A DNA stretch of 64,000 nt. Origin: CBDCFV01 sp965203835. Its GTDB lineage: Bacteria; Chloroflexota; Dehalococcoidia; Lucifugimonadales; UBA3495. Position numbers and translations under genes: made by a program. The notes under the pieces were generated by a model that was not told the origin of the DNA, ran no database searches, and was given only the letters and a program-made list of their open reading frames with translations. Location: assembly GCA_965203835.1 (NCBI GenBank), contig OZ241919.1:1178001-1242000 (forward strand). Direction: 5' to 3'. Positions 17,883 through 26,583 of this stretch are shown here, piece after piece. How positions within the stretch are numbered: position 1 is the stretch's first letter; every line of letters begins with the position of its first letter.

Positions 17883-20800
17883 TTACCCGCCGCCGTCCAA
17901 ATATTCCTCGGCTGCGCGTTCGGCCCCAACGGCCAGCCCGGATACATCGGGCAGCACGGCGGAGCGGTTGGCGTGAAGGAAAAGGAATACCACTTCGGTC
18001 ACCGGCCTGCCCGTTGCCCGCTGGACCGCCAGGGCATAGGCCCCTCCCTGCGGTCCGTACCGAGCAGCCGCGTCGTCGACATGGTCCGAGTCCACTCCGT
18101 CAGTCTTGTAGTCCACCACAACCAAGTTGCCATCCTCTTCGAAGAGCAGGTCGATAAACCCCTGCAACACCCCGTTGCTCATCGGGGCGGCCACCGGCAC
18201 CTCCCGCCAGAACCGGGACGATGCAACGGCCCGGCGGACTACCTCGCTGTCCACGGCCACGCGGGCCAAGCGAGCTACTTCCGCCCACCGTTGAGGGATT
18301 CCTTCTGCGGCGGCTTGGGCTTGGGATGTTTCCTCTATGCCGTCGCCGGTGGACAGATCTATGGTCTGAAGCACCGAGTGTACGGCCCTGCCCACCGATG
18401 TCCCGGCCCGGCCTCTTCTCCAAGGTTCGTCGGTATCGGGTTCATCCTTCAACACCTGGGCCAGTCTGGTGGCCGAGACGGACACGGGCCTGCCCTGTTG
18501 CCGAAGTGTTTCCGCCCGGTTAGCTTGCCACGCTTTCCTGTCCGGCAAGGAGTGCCCATCCAAGGACACCCCGTTGGATGAGATGGCAGAAGGCTGCTGG
18601 GGTACCCCGGCAAACGGCGGGGCCGGCTCCCAGAGGTTGTCGGCGCCGGCCAGAATCTCGGCGATCTTACCGGCGTCCGTATTGCGGGTCCGCGCATTAC
18701 GGTACAGGCTCAACACCAAGTGGTCCCGCGCCCGGGTTGCGGCGACGTAGAGGAGCCGTACTCGTTCGTCATCATCAAGCTCCTTCTCCCTGGCGACGAG
18801 GGCCTCATAGCCGGGCGTTTCAAATTTGCGGCCTCCGGAGCCGGTAGACACTTCCAAAGCACGAGAGTCCCTATCGAAGAGGACGGGCTTCGTGCGGCTG
18901 GAGTTCTGGGCGTTAAGGGCCGTCAGGACTACTACAGGAAACTCCAGCCCCTTGGCGGCGTGGACGGTCATAATCCTTACCGCTTCTTCGTCACCCTCCG
19001 GCACTGGCGTTTCGGTCACCCTGGCCCCCTCTGAGGCTTGTCGTTCTATCCACTCCAGAAACGCCCGCAGGGAGTTTCCGCCCGTCTCGACGAAGGAACG
19101 GGCCTGCTCCACGATGAAGCGATACCTGCGCCACTGTTCCCTGGTCCTTGGATGGTCTATCGCAGACTCCATGAGCATCCGCGCCCGTATGAACCGGTCT
19201 ATCAATTCCGGCAGGGACATCCACAGCCGGTCTTGGTAAAAACGGCGAAGTTCGGTCAGTGCATCGGCTACTTGGCCTACGGCGGGGCAGTCATCAGAGA
19301 GGTAATCGAACTTGCCGCCAGCATCGGAGAACTGCAACAACTCCACGTCGGTGCAGGCGAAGGCCGGAGACCGGAGCGCGGCAACCACCGCTACTTGGTC
19401 CGCCGGGTCGTCGATGGCCTTCAGGCAGTTCAGCAGGTCCATCACTTCCTGGGTGGCAAATACCAAGGAAGACCCCTCCAACCGGTATGGTACGTTGGCC
19501 TCTTCCAAGGCTGTTTCAAGGGTCCTCAAACCGGTGCGCGTGCGTATGAGAATGCAGATGTCCGAGTATCCGGCGTCCCGGTACTGTTCGCCGCCGCCCG
19601 CTTGGGCGGTGCGTTCCGCATCAAGGACCTGCCACTGTTGGCCGACTATGGTGTGCAGCAACCCGGCAATATTGCGAGCCTCTTCTCCTCGCACGGCGTT
19701 TATCCCGCCGTCCATCTCCTCACCAAGGCTGTAGACCTTGGGAACTCCCGGATGGTCAATGTCTGCCTCCCAGCGGTGGGCGATGGGAACGTAGGTTGCT
19801 TGGTCGGAAGAACCCTCGCCCATCCACCTCTCGTAAACGTGGTTGACCCACTCCAGCACTGGGCGTTGGGAGCGGAAGTTCTGGACCAGTTGCACGGTAT
19901 CCCCACGCATCACCTGTTGGATTTTGACCATCTGGCGGACGTCGGCTCGGCGAAACCGGTAAATCGATTGCTTGGGGTCGCCCACGACAAACAGCTTGCC
20001 CTGGTGTGGGATGACTTGGTCCCATGACGTGGGCCTGTTCACCACCGGTGGACCTTCCTCCAGCGGGTTTCCCGCCTTCGCGGGAAAGACGGGCAGGGGG
20101 TCGTTGCCTCCTTCCACAACCCTTTCGGCGATGAACATGGCGATCTCCGCCTGTATCGGGTCGGTGTCCTGGGCCTCGTCCACCAGGATGTGGGAAAATC
20201 TCTGCCGAAAATGGTCGCGCACTTCGAGATTGTCCCGCAACAGGTCCCGCGCCCACACCAGCAGGTCGTGAAACCCGGCTGTACCATCGCGTTTGCGCTT
20301 ACCGGCAAAGTCTTCTACAAAGTCCTTTAAGGCTCGCAGCGCTGGCATCAGGGCGGCTTGGTGGGTTTGGGCCAATTCTTCCGTCGCCGTTTCATGCAAG
20401 TCACCAAGCAACTCCTTCAACGCTTTGCAGGCATTCTCGGAAGTCACCGGGTCACGCTCCCAGTTCCTCTGATTTCCGGCTCGCGGGCGGCTGATGGGAA
20501 GCGCCCGTTGCAACTGCCTGTAGACGGTTGGGGAGTCGTCTCCCAATTCCAAGAAGCGGTTTATGTTCCTGAGCAACTGTTGGACATGGCTGTATAGCTG
20601 GTCGGAATCACCGAGTTGTGAGTACTGGCAAAGCCTCTCCAACTCCGGCGACTCGTCCACCAATTGCTGCACTGCCGAAGAGGAAGGTTTGGGAATATTG
20701 GCGAAGGATACCCCCTCCAGCAGGTCATAGTTCTGGTGAAATTCCAGCGCGACCGACCTCAACTGGTCTATAGACAACCCCAAGGCCAAGGCCGGATACA

Positions 20801-21287
20801 GGTCGGACTCGTGCTCCGGCTCATCCAACTTGAAGTCAACCCACTCTCTCCATGCCTCGTCGAAAGCCAGATCGCTCCGGATGGCGTCCATAGTCTCGAA
20901 TATCGGCGGCAGTCCCGCCTCAAGCGGGCGTTCCCGGAGAATTGACCCGGCGAAACTGTGCAGCGTCTGGATAGATGACCGGTCCAAGTCTGCCAAGGCA
21001 CGCTGGCAGCAGAGCCGCTCGTCGTAGTTCAGTGTCTCGTCGGACGCGGCCCTCTCCAACGACCCGCGGATGCGGTCGCGCAGTTCCGCCGCAGCGGCAT
21101 CAGTGAAGGTTATTACGGCCACCCTGTCCAGCGTGGTCCTGCCGGATGCAGCGAGCTTCATCACCCGGTCAACCAAGCTGGTGGTCTTACCCGTGCCGGC
21201 GCCCGCTTCTACAAAGAGGGTCTCGTCGAGGGACTCCCGGATACGCTTCCGCACGTCGTTATCTTGAGGCACAAAGGCGACGCTCAA
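17883..21287 (-). CDS. addA: AddA-like helicase-nuclease (UvrD superfamily)
   Basis: This protein of about 1134 residues has a UvrD/RecB-type superfamily 1 helicase with Walker A EAGAGTGKTT (about residues 27-36), motif II ILVDEAQDTDP, motif III VGDPKQSIYRFR and motif VI RVRLLYVAATRARDHL. It also has a C-terminal PD-(D/E)XK nuclease with VVVDYKTD near residue 1060. With AddB it would process double-strand ends for RecA. A TTG start with AAGGAGAG upstream lies three bases after the addB stop. Residues about 397-412 (LPVFPAKAGNPLEEG) are encoded by an inserted palindromic repeat just before motif III, likely a surface loop. Confidence 0.88.
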   Translation of the reverse strand: MSVAFVPQDNDVRKRIRESLDETLFVEAGAGTGKTTSLVDRVMKLAASGRTTLDRVAVITFTDAAAAELRDRIRGSLERAASDETLNYDERLCCQRALADLDRSSIQTLHSFAGSILRERPLEAGLPPIFETMDAIRSDLAFDEAWREWVDFKLDEPEHESDLYPALALGLSIDQLRSVALEFHQNYDLLEGVSFANIPKPSSSAVQQLVDESPELERLCQYSQLGDSDQLYSHVQQLLRNINRFLELGDDSPTVYRQLQRALPISRPRAGNQRNWERDPVTSENACKALKELLGDLHETATEELAQTHQAALMPALRALKDFVEDFAGKRKRDGTAGFHDLLVWARDLLRDNLEVRDHFRQRFSHILVDEAQDTDPIQAEIAMFIAERVVEGGNDPLPVFPAKAGNPLEEGPPVVNRPTSWDQVIPHQGKLFVVGDPKQSIYRFRRADVRQMVKIQQVMRGDTVQLVQNFRSQRPVLEWVNHVYERWMGEGSSDQATYVPIAHRWEADIDHPGVPKVYSLGEEMDGGINAVRGEEARNIAGLLHTIVGQQWQVLDAERTAQAGGGEQYRDAGYSDICILIRTRTGLRTLETALEEANVPYRLEGSSLVFATQEVMDLLNCLKAIDDPADQVAVVAALRSPAFACTDVELLQFSDAGGKFDYLSDDCPAVGQVADALTELRRFYQDRLWMSLPELIDRFIRARMLMESAIDHPRTREQWRRYRFIVEQARSFVETGGNSLRAFLEWIERQASEGARVTETPVPEGDEEAVRIMTVHAAKGLEFPVVVLTALNAQNSSRTKPVLFDRDSRALEVSTGSGGRKFETPGYEALVAREKELDDDERVRLLYVAATRARDHLVLSLYRNARTRNTDAGKIAEILAGADNLWEPAPPFAGVPQQPSAISSNGVSLDGHSLPDRKAWQANRAETLRQQGRPVSVSATRLAQVLKDEPDTDEPWRRGRAGTSVGRAVHSVLQTIDLSTGDGIEETSQAQAAAEGIPQRWAEVARLARVAVDSEVVRRAVASSRFWREVPVAAPMSNGVLQGFIDLLFEEDGNLVVVDYKTDGVDSDHVDDAAARYGPQGGAYALAVQRATGRPVTEVVFLFLHANRSAVLPDVSGLAVGAERAAEEYLDGGG
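20063..20100. repeat. Palindromic element copy inside addA
   Basis: TTTCCCGC (20068-20075) and GCGGGAAA (20080-20087) form an 8-bp stem with a CTTC loop. The flanks match the dispersed repeat (GCGGG and GACGGGCAGGGGG). On the coding strand it reads through in frame as LPVFPAKAGNP. Confidence 0.8.
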
Positions 21288-21290
21288 AGT

Positions 21291-24200
21291 CTACTCTCCT
21301 TCCGCCAGTTGAAGGTAGCCGGCGAGAAGGGGGTATCCCTTCTTCCGCCTCCACAGAGTGTCCTTTCGGGAGGGACACAGCGTCTTGAAGTCGCAGAACC
21401 GGCAGTTGCTGAAGTCCCCTTGGTCCGGTTCGCCGGGGTTCGCCGGGAAAAGGCCGCTCTTGATACCGGAAACAACGGTCGAAATCCCCTCTTTGAACCG
21501 GCCGAGGGTATCCTCGTCGGCAATATCGAGCGGCTCCGGCGGCGCGAAGGAGAACCCGCCTCTGTTGGAAGTAAACCAGTAGGCTGCGGAGACGTTGGCG
21601 TCGTCACCCAGGGCATTGCGGGCGGCCAACGAGTAGATAGCCAGTTGGAGGTGTTTGCCCTTGTCAATCGGGTCGTCTTTCAACCCATCGTAGGGTCTTG
21701 AGCTGCCGGTCTTGTAGTCCATGACCAGGACGTTCCTGCCGGAGGCGTCGGCGTCAACCCGGTCTATAACCCCGCGGAACTTCAGGGGCCGTGCTCCATC
21801 TACCGGCAACTCGGCCGCGGCCCAAGGGTCTCCATCTCTCCCGAAACGCGCTTCCAAGTAAAGAGGGGATACGCCGAATCGCCCCCTCAGGCCGGTGTCG
21901 GCCTCAAGGAAGGAATACAGGTCGCTGAGGATGTCATCCTGCCCCAACCGCCACAGCAACCGTTTGCCGGCAACGCCCCTGCTTTCGGCTGCTTGGAAGT
22001 GCAACCGGGCAATGCTCTCCAAAGCAGCCCGGTGCTGTTCCCTCCACGGTTCGCCGGGCCGGGGCAGTGTGCCGTCCTTCAGAGCCCCGCCGATGAACTC
22101 CTCCAGGATTCCATGCACCAGCGAACCCCTTTCCAAGGGGGTAATGGAGTGGACTTCTTCCGGGTCGTCCAAGGTGCTGATGCGGAGCACATGACTCAAA
22201 AAGTACCGGAAGGGGCAACCGGCCCACTGCTCCAAGCTGGTGGGAGATAGTGGCGTGTTTTCCAATCGTTCAGCCAACCGCGAACCTTGCAATGCGCCGG
22301 ACAGGTTGCCGTCCCACTCGGTGAAGCTGCCACTCGCGTAACGTTGCCGGCCCAAGTCAAAGGACTTGGCAAGAATGCTCGACGCCGCCAACGGGTGAGT
22401 CCTTGCCTCCAGCCCCGCTTGTTTCCAGGACCACAGCCGCTCCAGGTCGTAGTCGTGCAGGTCCGCCGCCGTGGAGCCGGACACCGCCGCCAGGGACTGG
22501 TCCATAGAGCGGAGAATAGTCAGCCAGGGCCGGCCGTCCATGGACCAGAGGTCCGACGTGTGCACCGGCGAGCCTTCGATAACCGACGCTTGCTCCAGAA
22601 ACCAACGAGAGGGGTAGTAGGCGCGTTGCCCTGCAGGACTGGAGCGCGGGAACGACAACATCGCCTCCGGCGCCGCGCCCAAGGTTGACAGGAAGGCATA
22701 CCTGTCCTCGGCAAGCCTCTGATCCCGCAGAGGCAACCCGGCCTCCGTGCCTCCAGCCTCCTCCCTGCTGGCGTCGGGGATGAGGGGATCGTCTCCGGTC
22801 GGCGCAGGTACGGAGCCTTCGATCATGCCAACAATATGGACAGCATCAAAATTCATCGCAGCGGCCGCGGCTATGGGGCCGACGAACACGCCCTGACCCG
22901 TCGGCCCGGAATGACCCGCTGGCGCCTGCAACGCTTCCTCCAAGCTCGATGTGAATACGTCGAGGCACGGCGAAGGGTCGACTTCCTCTGCCGCCGCCAA
23001 GCTCTCCAGGATGCCCTTTATCTTGTCGAAAACGCCCCTTTCCGGCTCCGGTATCCGGGAGTCCGGGGTCAAGTAGCGGTCGAGAAGGCCGAGGGCCCAG
23101 CCGGAGAAGGCGCTCCACGTACTACCATCAGGGGGCGGCGACACGTCTTCGGACAAGCGCAGGACGAACCGCAACAATCTGCGGGTTGCTTGGGCTTCCG
23201 CCATCATCAGAGCGGCTTGGGCCTCGGAAATTTCCCCCTTTTGCTCCCTGGAATGGGCTGAGCGTTCGGTGTCCGAGGCGTAACGACTCAAGCGTTCCAT
23301 CCACTGTTCCAACCCGCCCACTACTCCGGCCTTCTTGGAAATGGCGTCCCAGTTGCTCGGATTGAATCCTGCGGCATCACTGTTTCCTGGAGGCTGCACC
23401 GGGCAGCCCATGAGCCAATTCAGCACCGCGTCGCGGGAGAGTTGACCGTCGGAAAGGTTCATCAGGCCCGCGAGGGTCCTGCCCACGGCGGTTTGGGCCA
23501 ATGGAAAAGGGTTGAGGCCGGAAACCGGGATTCCGGCAAGTTGCAACTCCTCCCGCACCATGGAACTGTAGGGCGTCTGCGCCCCGTAGAGTGCGGCCAT
23601 ACGGTGAAACGGCGTCCCTTGCTCTGCACTGTTTATGATCTGCCGTATGACCCACCGTACCTCTTCATGCGGGTCGGGCGCGATGAGCAGCCGCTTCCCG
23701 GACGCGGTCAGGGCCGGTATCTGTTCGTCGTTCCGGCTTGTCCCCGGCGGGTTTCCCGCCCCCATCTCCCCCGCGCAGGCGGGGGCCGAGGGCAGGCGCT
23801 GCGCGGGAAAGACGGGAAGAGAGACTGTCTGCCGTGCGGGTGCGCCCAGGAATGGGAGCAGGTCATTCGCCAACGTTTCTACGGATGCGTCTGCCTCCGC
23901 GTCTCCTGTAAGCCCCAGCAGAACGGCGCACCTGTCAGTAGAGGCCAAGGCCGCAACCAGGTCTTTCTCGCCAAGAGACATGCCGGACAGCCGGAAGAAC
24001 AGGATGAACCCCAAGTCGGCAAGCCCGGCCGTCCTGCCGGCCCGCACCGCTTCCGCAGCGGCCTTGGCAAGGTCCTCCGTGTCATAGAACCCCTTGGTCT
24101 GTTCCCGGAACCTTCGGTACAGCCCCACCACCTCTTCCCGAAGCCCGCCCTGCCCGGCCAGCAAGTCCAGGGCCTCTTCCGACGCGTAGCGAATCTGGCG

Positions 24201-24599
24201 GAAAGTTCTCCTGATGCTCAGTATGGTCGACGAATGGGAACTGACTTGCGAAAGGACTCCCGGTGAGTTTACGGTCACTGCGCGAACTGCCGCGTTTTCC
24301 AGTACCGGCGTAAGGGGCCTGCGGCCCTGGGAAGCCAGCGACGGGGCGCCCAGGAACTCGGCCAATCGCGCGAACACCAGGAACCTGACGTTGGCAAGCC
24401 CGTAACGCCCCAACTCTTGCCGCATGGTCAGGTTTGCGTAGACGGAATGCCCGACCACGGTGACGGGGGCCAGGGGGTCGCCCTGCTGCACCGAGTCCAC
24501 AATCCGCCTCAAGCGGGCGGACAGGTCCCCCCATGCAGGATAAAGAGCCAGCTTGGGGCAATCGTCCGGACGTAATGCTTGTTTAGTGTTCAGGGCCAT
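21291..24599 (-). CDS. addB: AddB-like helicase-nuclease subunit with iron-sulfur motif
   Basis: This protein of about 1102 residues is the AddB-type partner of AddA. Near the C-terminus it has a PD-(D/E)XK nuclease (VLVMDYKTGSS). It also has the iron-sulfur staple: one Cys in WAGCPFRYF and the CxxCxxxxxC set in NCRFCDFKTLC. The N-terminal helicase-like half is degenerate, as usual in AddB. I chose ATG 24599 (MALNTKQALRP) with GGGAG upstream; the open frame continues to 24737 but that part reads a repeat. Residues about 260-286 come from a nested palindromic repeat insertion. The gene is co-transcribed with addA. Confidence 0.88.
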   Translation of the reverse strand: MALNTKQALRPDDCPKLALYPAWGDLSARLRRIVDSVQQGDPLAPVTVVGHSVYANLTMRQELGRYGLANVRFLVFARLAEFLGAPSLASQGRRPLTPVLENAAVRAVTVNSPGVLSQVSSHSSTILSIRRTFRQIRYASEEALDLLAGQGGLREEVVGLYRRFREQTKGFYDTEDLAKAAAEAVRAGRTAGLADLGFILFFRLSGMSLGEKDLVAALASTDRCAVLLGLTGDAEADASVETLANDLLPFLGAPARQTVSLPVFPAQRLPSAPACAGEMGAGNPPGTSRNDEQIPALTASGKRLLIAPDPHEEVRWVIRQIINSAEQGTPFHRMAALYGAQTPYSSMVREELQLAGIPVSGLNPFPLAQTAVGRTLAGLMNLSDGQLSRDAVLNWLMGCPVQPPGNSDAAGFNPSNWDAISKKAGVVGGLEQWMERLSRYASDTERSAHSREQKGEISEAQAALMMAEAQATRRLLRFVLRLSEDVSPPPDGSTWSAFSGWALGLLDRYLTPDSRIPEPERGVFDKIKGILESLAAAEEVDPSPCLDVFTSSLEEALQAPAGHSGPTGQGVFVGPIAAAAAMNFDAVHIVGMIEGSVPAPTGDDPLIPDASREEAGGTEAGLPLRDQRLAEDRYAFLSTLGAAPEAMLSFPRSSPAGQRAYYPSRWFLEQASVIEGSPVHTSDLWSMDGRPWLTILRSMDQSLAAVSGSTAADLHDYDLERLWSWKQAGLEARTHPLAASSILAKSFDLGRQRYASGSFTEWDGNLSGALQGSRLAERLENTPLSPTSLEQWAGCPFRYFLSHVLRISTLDDPEEVHSITPLERGSLVHGILEEFIGGALKDGTLPRPGEPWREQHRAALESIARLHFQAAESRGVAGKRLLWRLGQDDILSDLYSFLEADTGLRGRFGVSPLYLEARFGRDGDPWAAAELPVDGARPLKFRGVIDRVDADASGRNVLVMDYKTGSSRPYDGLKDDPIDKGKHLQLAIYSLAARNALGDDANVSAAYWFTSNRGGFSFAPPEPLDIADEDTLGRFKEGISTVVSGIKSGLFPANPGEPDQGDFSNCRFCDFKTLCPSRKDTLWRRKKGYPLLAGYLQLAEGE
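23742..23818. repeat. Nested palindromic element inside addB
   Basis: Reading the minus strand, CCCGTCTTTCCCGCGCA is followed by a second repeat type (CGCCTGCCCTCGGCCCCCGC and its inverted GCGGGGG end) and then GCGGGAAACCCGCCGGGGA completes the first type. One element therefore appears to have inserted into another. The whole block is open in the addB frame (LPVFPAQRLPSAPACAG then EMGAGNPPG). Confidence 0.75.
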
Positions 24600-24930
24600 G
24601 TGTCTCCCGCCGCTTGCTAGAATGGGGGCAGCATTGGTTGGAGCCGAGTGTAGCGCGAGGGGTGCGGACTTGCAAAGGGAATGATCATTCCCACCAAAAC
24701 CGTCTTCCCTGCGAAAGCGGGGAACCATAGTCTGCAAAGGCTAGGAAGGTTCTCACCCTCTGCATGTCATGGACTCCCGCCTGCGCGGGAGTGACGGCGT
24801 ATGACGAGCACAGGATCGGCTTGCGCGAGAGTGACGGGTTGGAGAGTCTGATTTCCAGAGAATCGATAATCGATATAAGACTTTTGTGGTGTCACCACGG
24901 CGGCGTGTCCTGGAGATGAGTTACTAACGC
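24600..24930. repeat. Intergenic region with two degenerate palindromic repeats
   Basis: No gene was seen. The addB leader is on the left. CGTCTTCCCTGCGAAAGCGGGG at about 24701 and GTCATGGACTCCCGCCTGCG at about 24766 are degenerate copies of the dispersed palindrome, with further GCGAGAGTGACGGG remnants to about 24840. The promoter of the next methyltransferase gene is presumably near 24860-24900, where the sequence becomes AT-rich. Confidence 0.5.
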
Positions 24931-25680
24931 ATGATGGACAACCCGATGGCGGGCATCCGCCTCTACAACGAGTTGGCTTACCTGTGGCCGGTAATCAGCC
25001 CCCCGGAGGACTACGGCGTGGAGGCGTTGTACTGGTTGCGCGCCATTGAACGCAAGCTTGGCCCGGAGCCACACAATCTGCTGGAGCTGGGCGTGGGGGG
25101 AGGGCACCTGCTCTCCCACCTGACGCCGCATCACCGGGCCGCGGCGGTGGACGTATCGCCGCGTATGCTGGAGTTATCGCGGGCGCGGAACCCCGGGGTG
25201 GAACACCACTTGGGCGACATGAGGACGGTGCGGTTGGGGCGGCGGTTCGACGCCGTCCTGATTCACGACGCCGTTGGCTACATGCTGACCGAAAACGACC
25301 TGCGTGTGGCGTTCGAAACGGCGCGGGCCCACCTGCGTCCCGATGGGCTGCTGCTGGTGGCCCCCGACATAGTGGCGGAGTCGTTTTACGAGGGCAAGGT
25401 AATTCGCTGGACCACGTCAGCCGGTGACGTATCTGTCACAACCGAAGAGATACTTCACGACCCTGACCCTTCGGACACCCAGGTCGAGTCCCTGTTCACC
25501 TATGACATTATGGAAAACGGCATCCACCGGGTGGTGCAAGACCTCCACGTCACCGGCCTGTTTTCCATAGACGCTTGGACGTCGTTGATGGAGGGCGCTG
25601 GATTCAAGGTGGAGAAGACGCCCCTGCCGGGGGATGACGGGTACGGGGAGTGGTTGTTCAGCGGCATGGTTGTTGTCTGA
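24931..25680 (+). CDS. Class I SAM-dependent methyltransferase
   Basis: This 249-residue protein has the Rossmann methyltransferase motifs: LLELGVGGGHLLSHL (motif I, about residues 50-65), VDVSPRMLELSR, VLIHDAVGYML and the post-motif RPDGLLLVAPD. The substrate is unknown; the overall pattern resembles small-molecule methylases. It stands alone. The stop codon TGA is part of a copy of the GTCTGAATCAGGATT palindromic repeat that follows immediately. Confidence 0.82.
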   Translation: MMDNPMAGIRLYNELAYLWPVISPPEDYGVEALYWLRAIERKLGPEPHNLLELGVGGGHLLSHLTPHHRAAAVDVSPRMLELSRARNPGVEHHLGDMRTVRLGRRFDAVLIHDAVGYMLTENDLRVAFETARAHLRPDGLLLVAPDIVAESFYEGKVIRWTTSAGDVSVTTEEILHDPDPSDTQVESLFTYDIMENGIHRVVQDLHVTGLFSIDAWTSLMEGAGFKVEKTPLPGDDGYGEWLFSGMVVV

Positions 25681-25744
25681 ATCAGGATTCCCAGGACTCG
25701 TCTTATCCTGAACATCTTACAATCCGGCGAATCCTGATTCTGAC
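25675..25744. repeat. Second copy of the GTCTGAATCAGGATT palindromic repeat
   Basis: The left arm GTCTGAATCAGGATT (25675-25689) is matched by AATCCTGATTCTGAC (25730-25744) with one mismatch. The centre carries extra CAGGA and TCCTG half-sites. This is the same family as the copy split by the IS at 8312-9507, here uninterrupted and about 70 bases long. It would fold into a long hairpin after the methyltransferase gene. Confidence 0.75.
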
Positions 25745-25815
25745 GGACAATTAAAAGGCCTTACAGGCCGCCAAACATTGGGAGGCGCCGCACTCTGAGG
25801 CATCCGGCTCCAGTG

Positions 25816-26583
25816 CTACAGCGGAAGCGCCTTGCCCGCTTCCCTCAGCAGGCGGCGGCGTTGTTGCGCGTCTGGCAAGACTTGGACCACCAGATTCCAG
25901 AAGTCGGCCGAGTGGTTCATCACACTCAGATGGGCGAGTTCGTGCACCACAACGTACTCTACCAACGACGGCTCCAGCATCATTAACCGCCAGTTGAAGC
26001 GCAGCGTGCCGTCGTAGGCGCAGCTTCCCCACCGGCTGCGCTGGTCGCGGATGAGTATCCGCGACTTGGTCCCAGCGCCCAGCCAGCCCCACCAACGGTC
26101 CACTTCCGCCGGCAGATATTCTGCGGCGCGGGACTTATACCAAGCGACAACTGCCTCCCGGACTTGGCCGGCATGGTCACTCTCACCGTGCGGCGCCGCG
26201 ATGCGGAAGGTCCCATGGTCGAGACTTACTGTGGGAGACGCAACATCGGCTGATTCCACGATCAGGGGCACGTTCCGGCCCAAATACGGCAGGGTTTCCC
26301 CCGTAACGAGCCGGCTGGGCGGCGTTTCCTGCTCCGTCTCCGACATGCGCCGGATAATCCAGGAAGCTTTCTTGAGGACAATCTGCTGTATGTCCCGCTT
26401 GGGTAGCCTCGACGGGGCCTTGATGTGAACACACCCGCCTATAAGGGTGATCTCGACGGTCTTTTTGCGACGGGCGCTTCGCCGGATTTCATAGTCGATA
26501 ATCGTGTCGCCAACACGGACCCTGTCGCGGCTGGCCACAGACCTAAACCTCGAGTATCCTTTTCGCCGTCTCCCTTGCTTCAT
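25816..26583 (-). CDS. YgjP-like metallopeptidase (DUF45/WLM-type)
   Basis: This 255-residue protein has the zinc protease motif HELAH (HELAHLSVMNHSADFW, near residues 215-230) and the family's YKSRAAEYLP and RSRWGSCAYDGTLRFNW segments. It is of the YgjP/DUF45 group, often found near restriction genes but with no settled substrate. The N-terminal ~20 residues overlap the end of the SulP gene by 41 bases. A later start near the VRVGDTIIDYEI segment would reduce that overlap and cannot be excluded. Confidence 0.82.
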   Translation of the reverse strand: MKQGRRRKGYSRFRSVASRDRVRVGDTIIDYEIRRSARRKKTVEITLIGGCVHIKAPSRLPKRDIQQIVLKKASWIIRRMSETEQETPPSRLVTGETLPYLGRNVPLIVESADVASPTVSLDHGTFRIAAPHGESDHAGQVREAVVAWYKSRAAEYLPAEVDRWWGWLGAGTKSRILIRDQRSRWGSCAYDGTLRFNWRLMMLEPSLVEYVVVHELAHLSVMNHSADFWNLVVQVLPDAQQRRRLLREAGKALPL

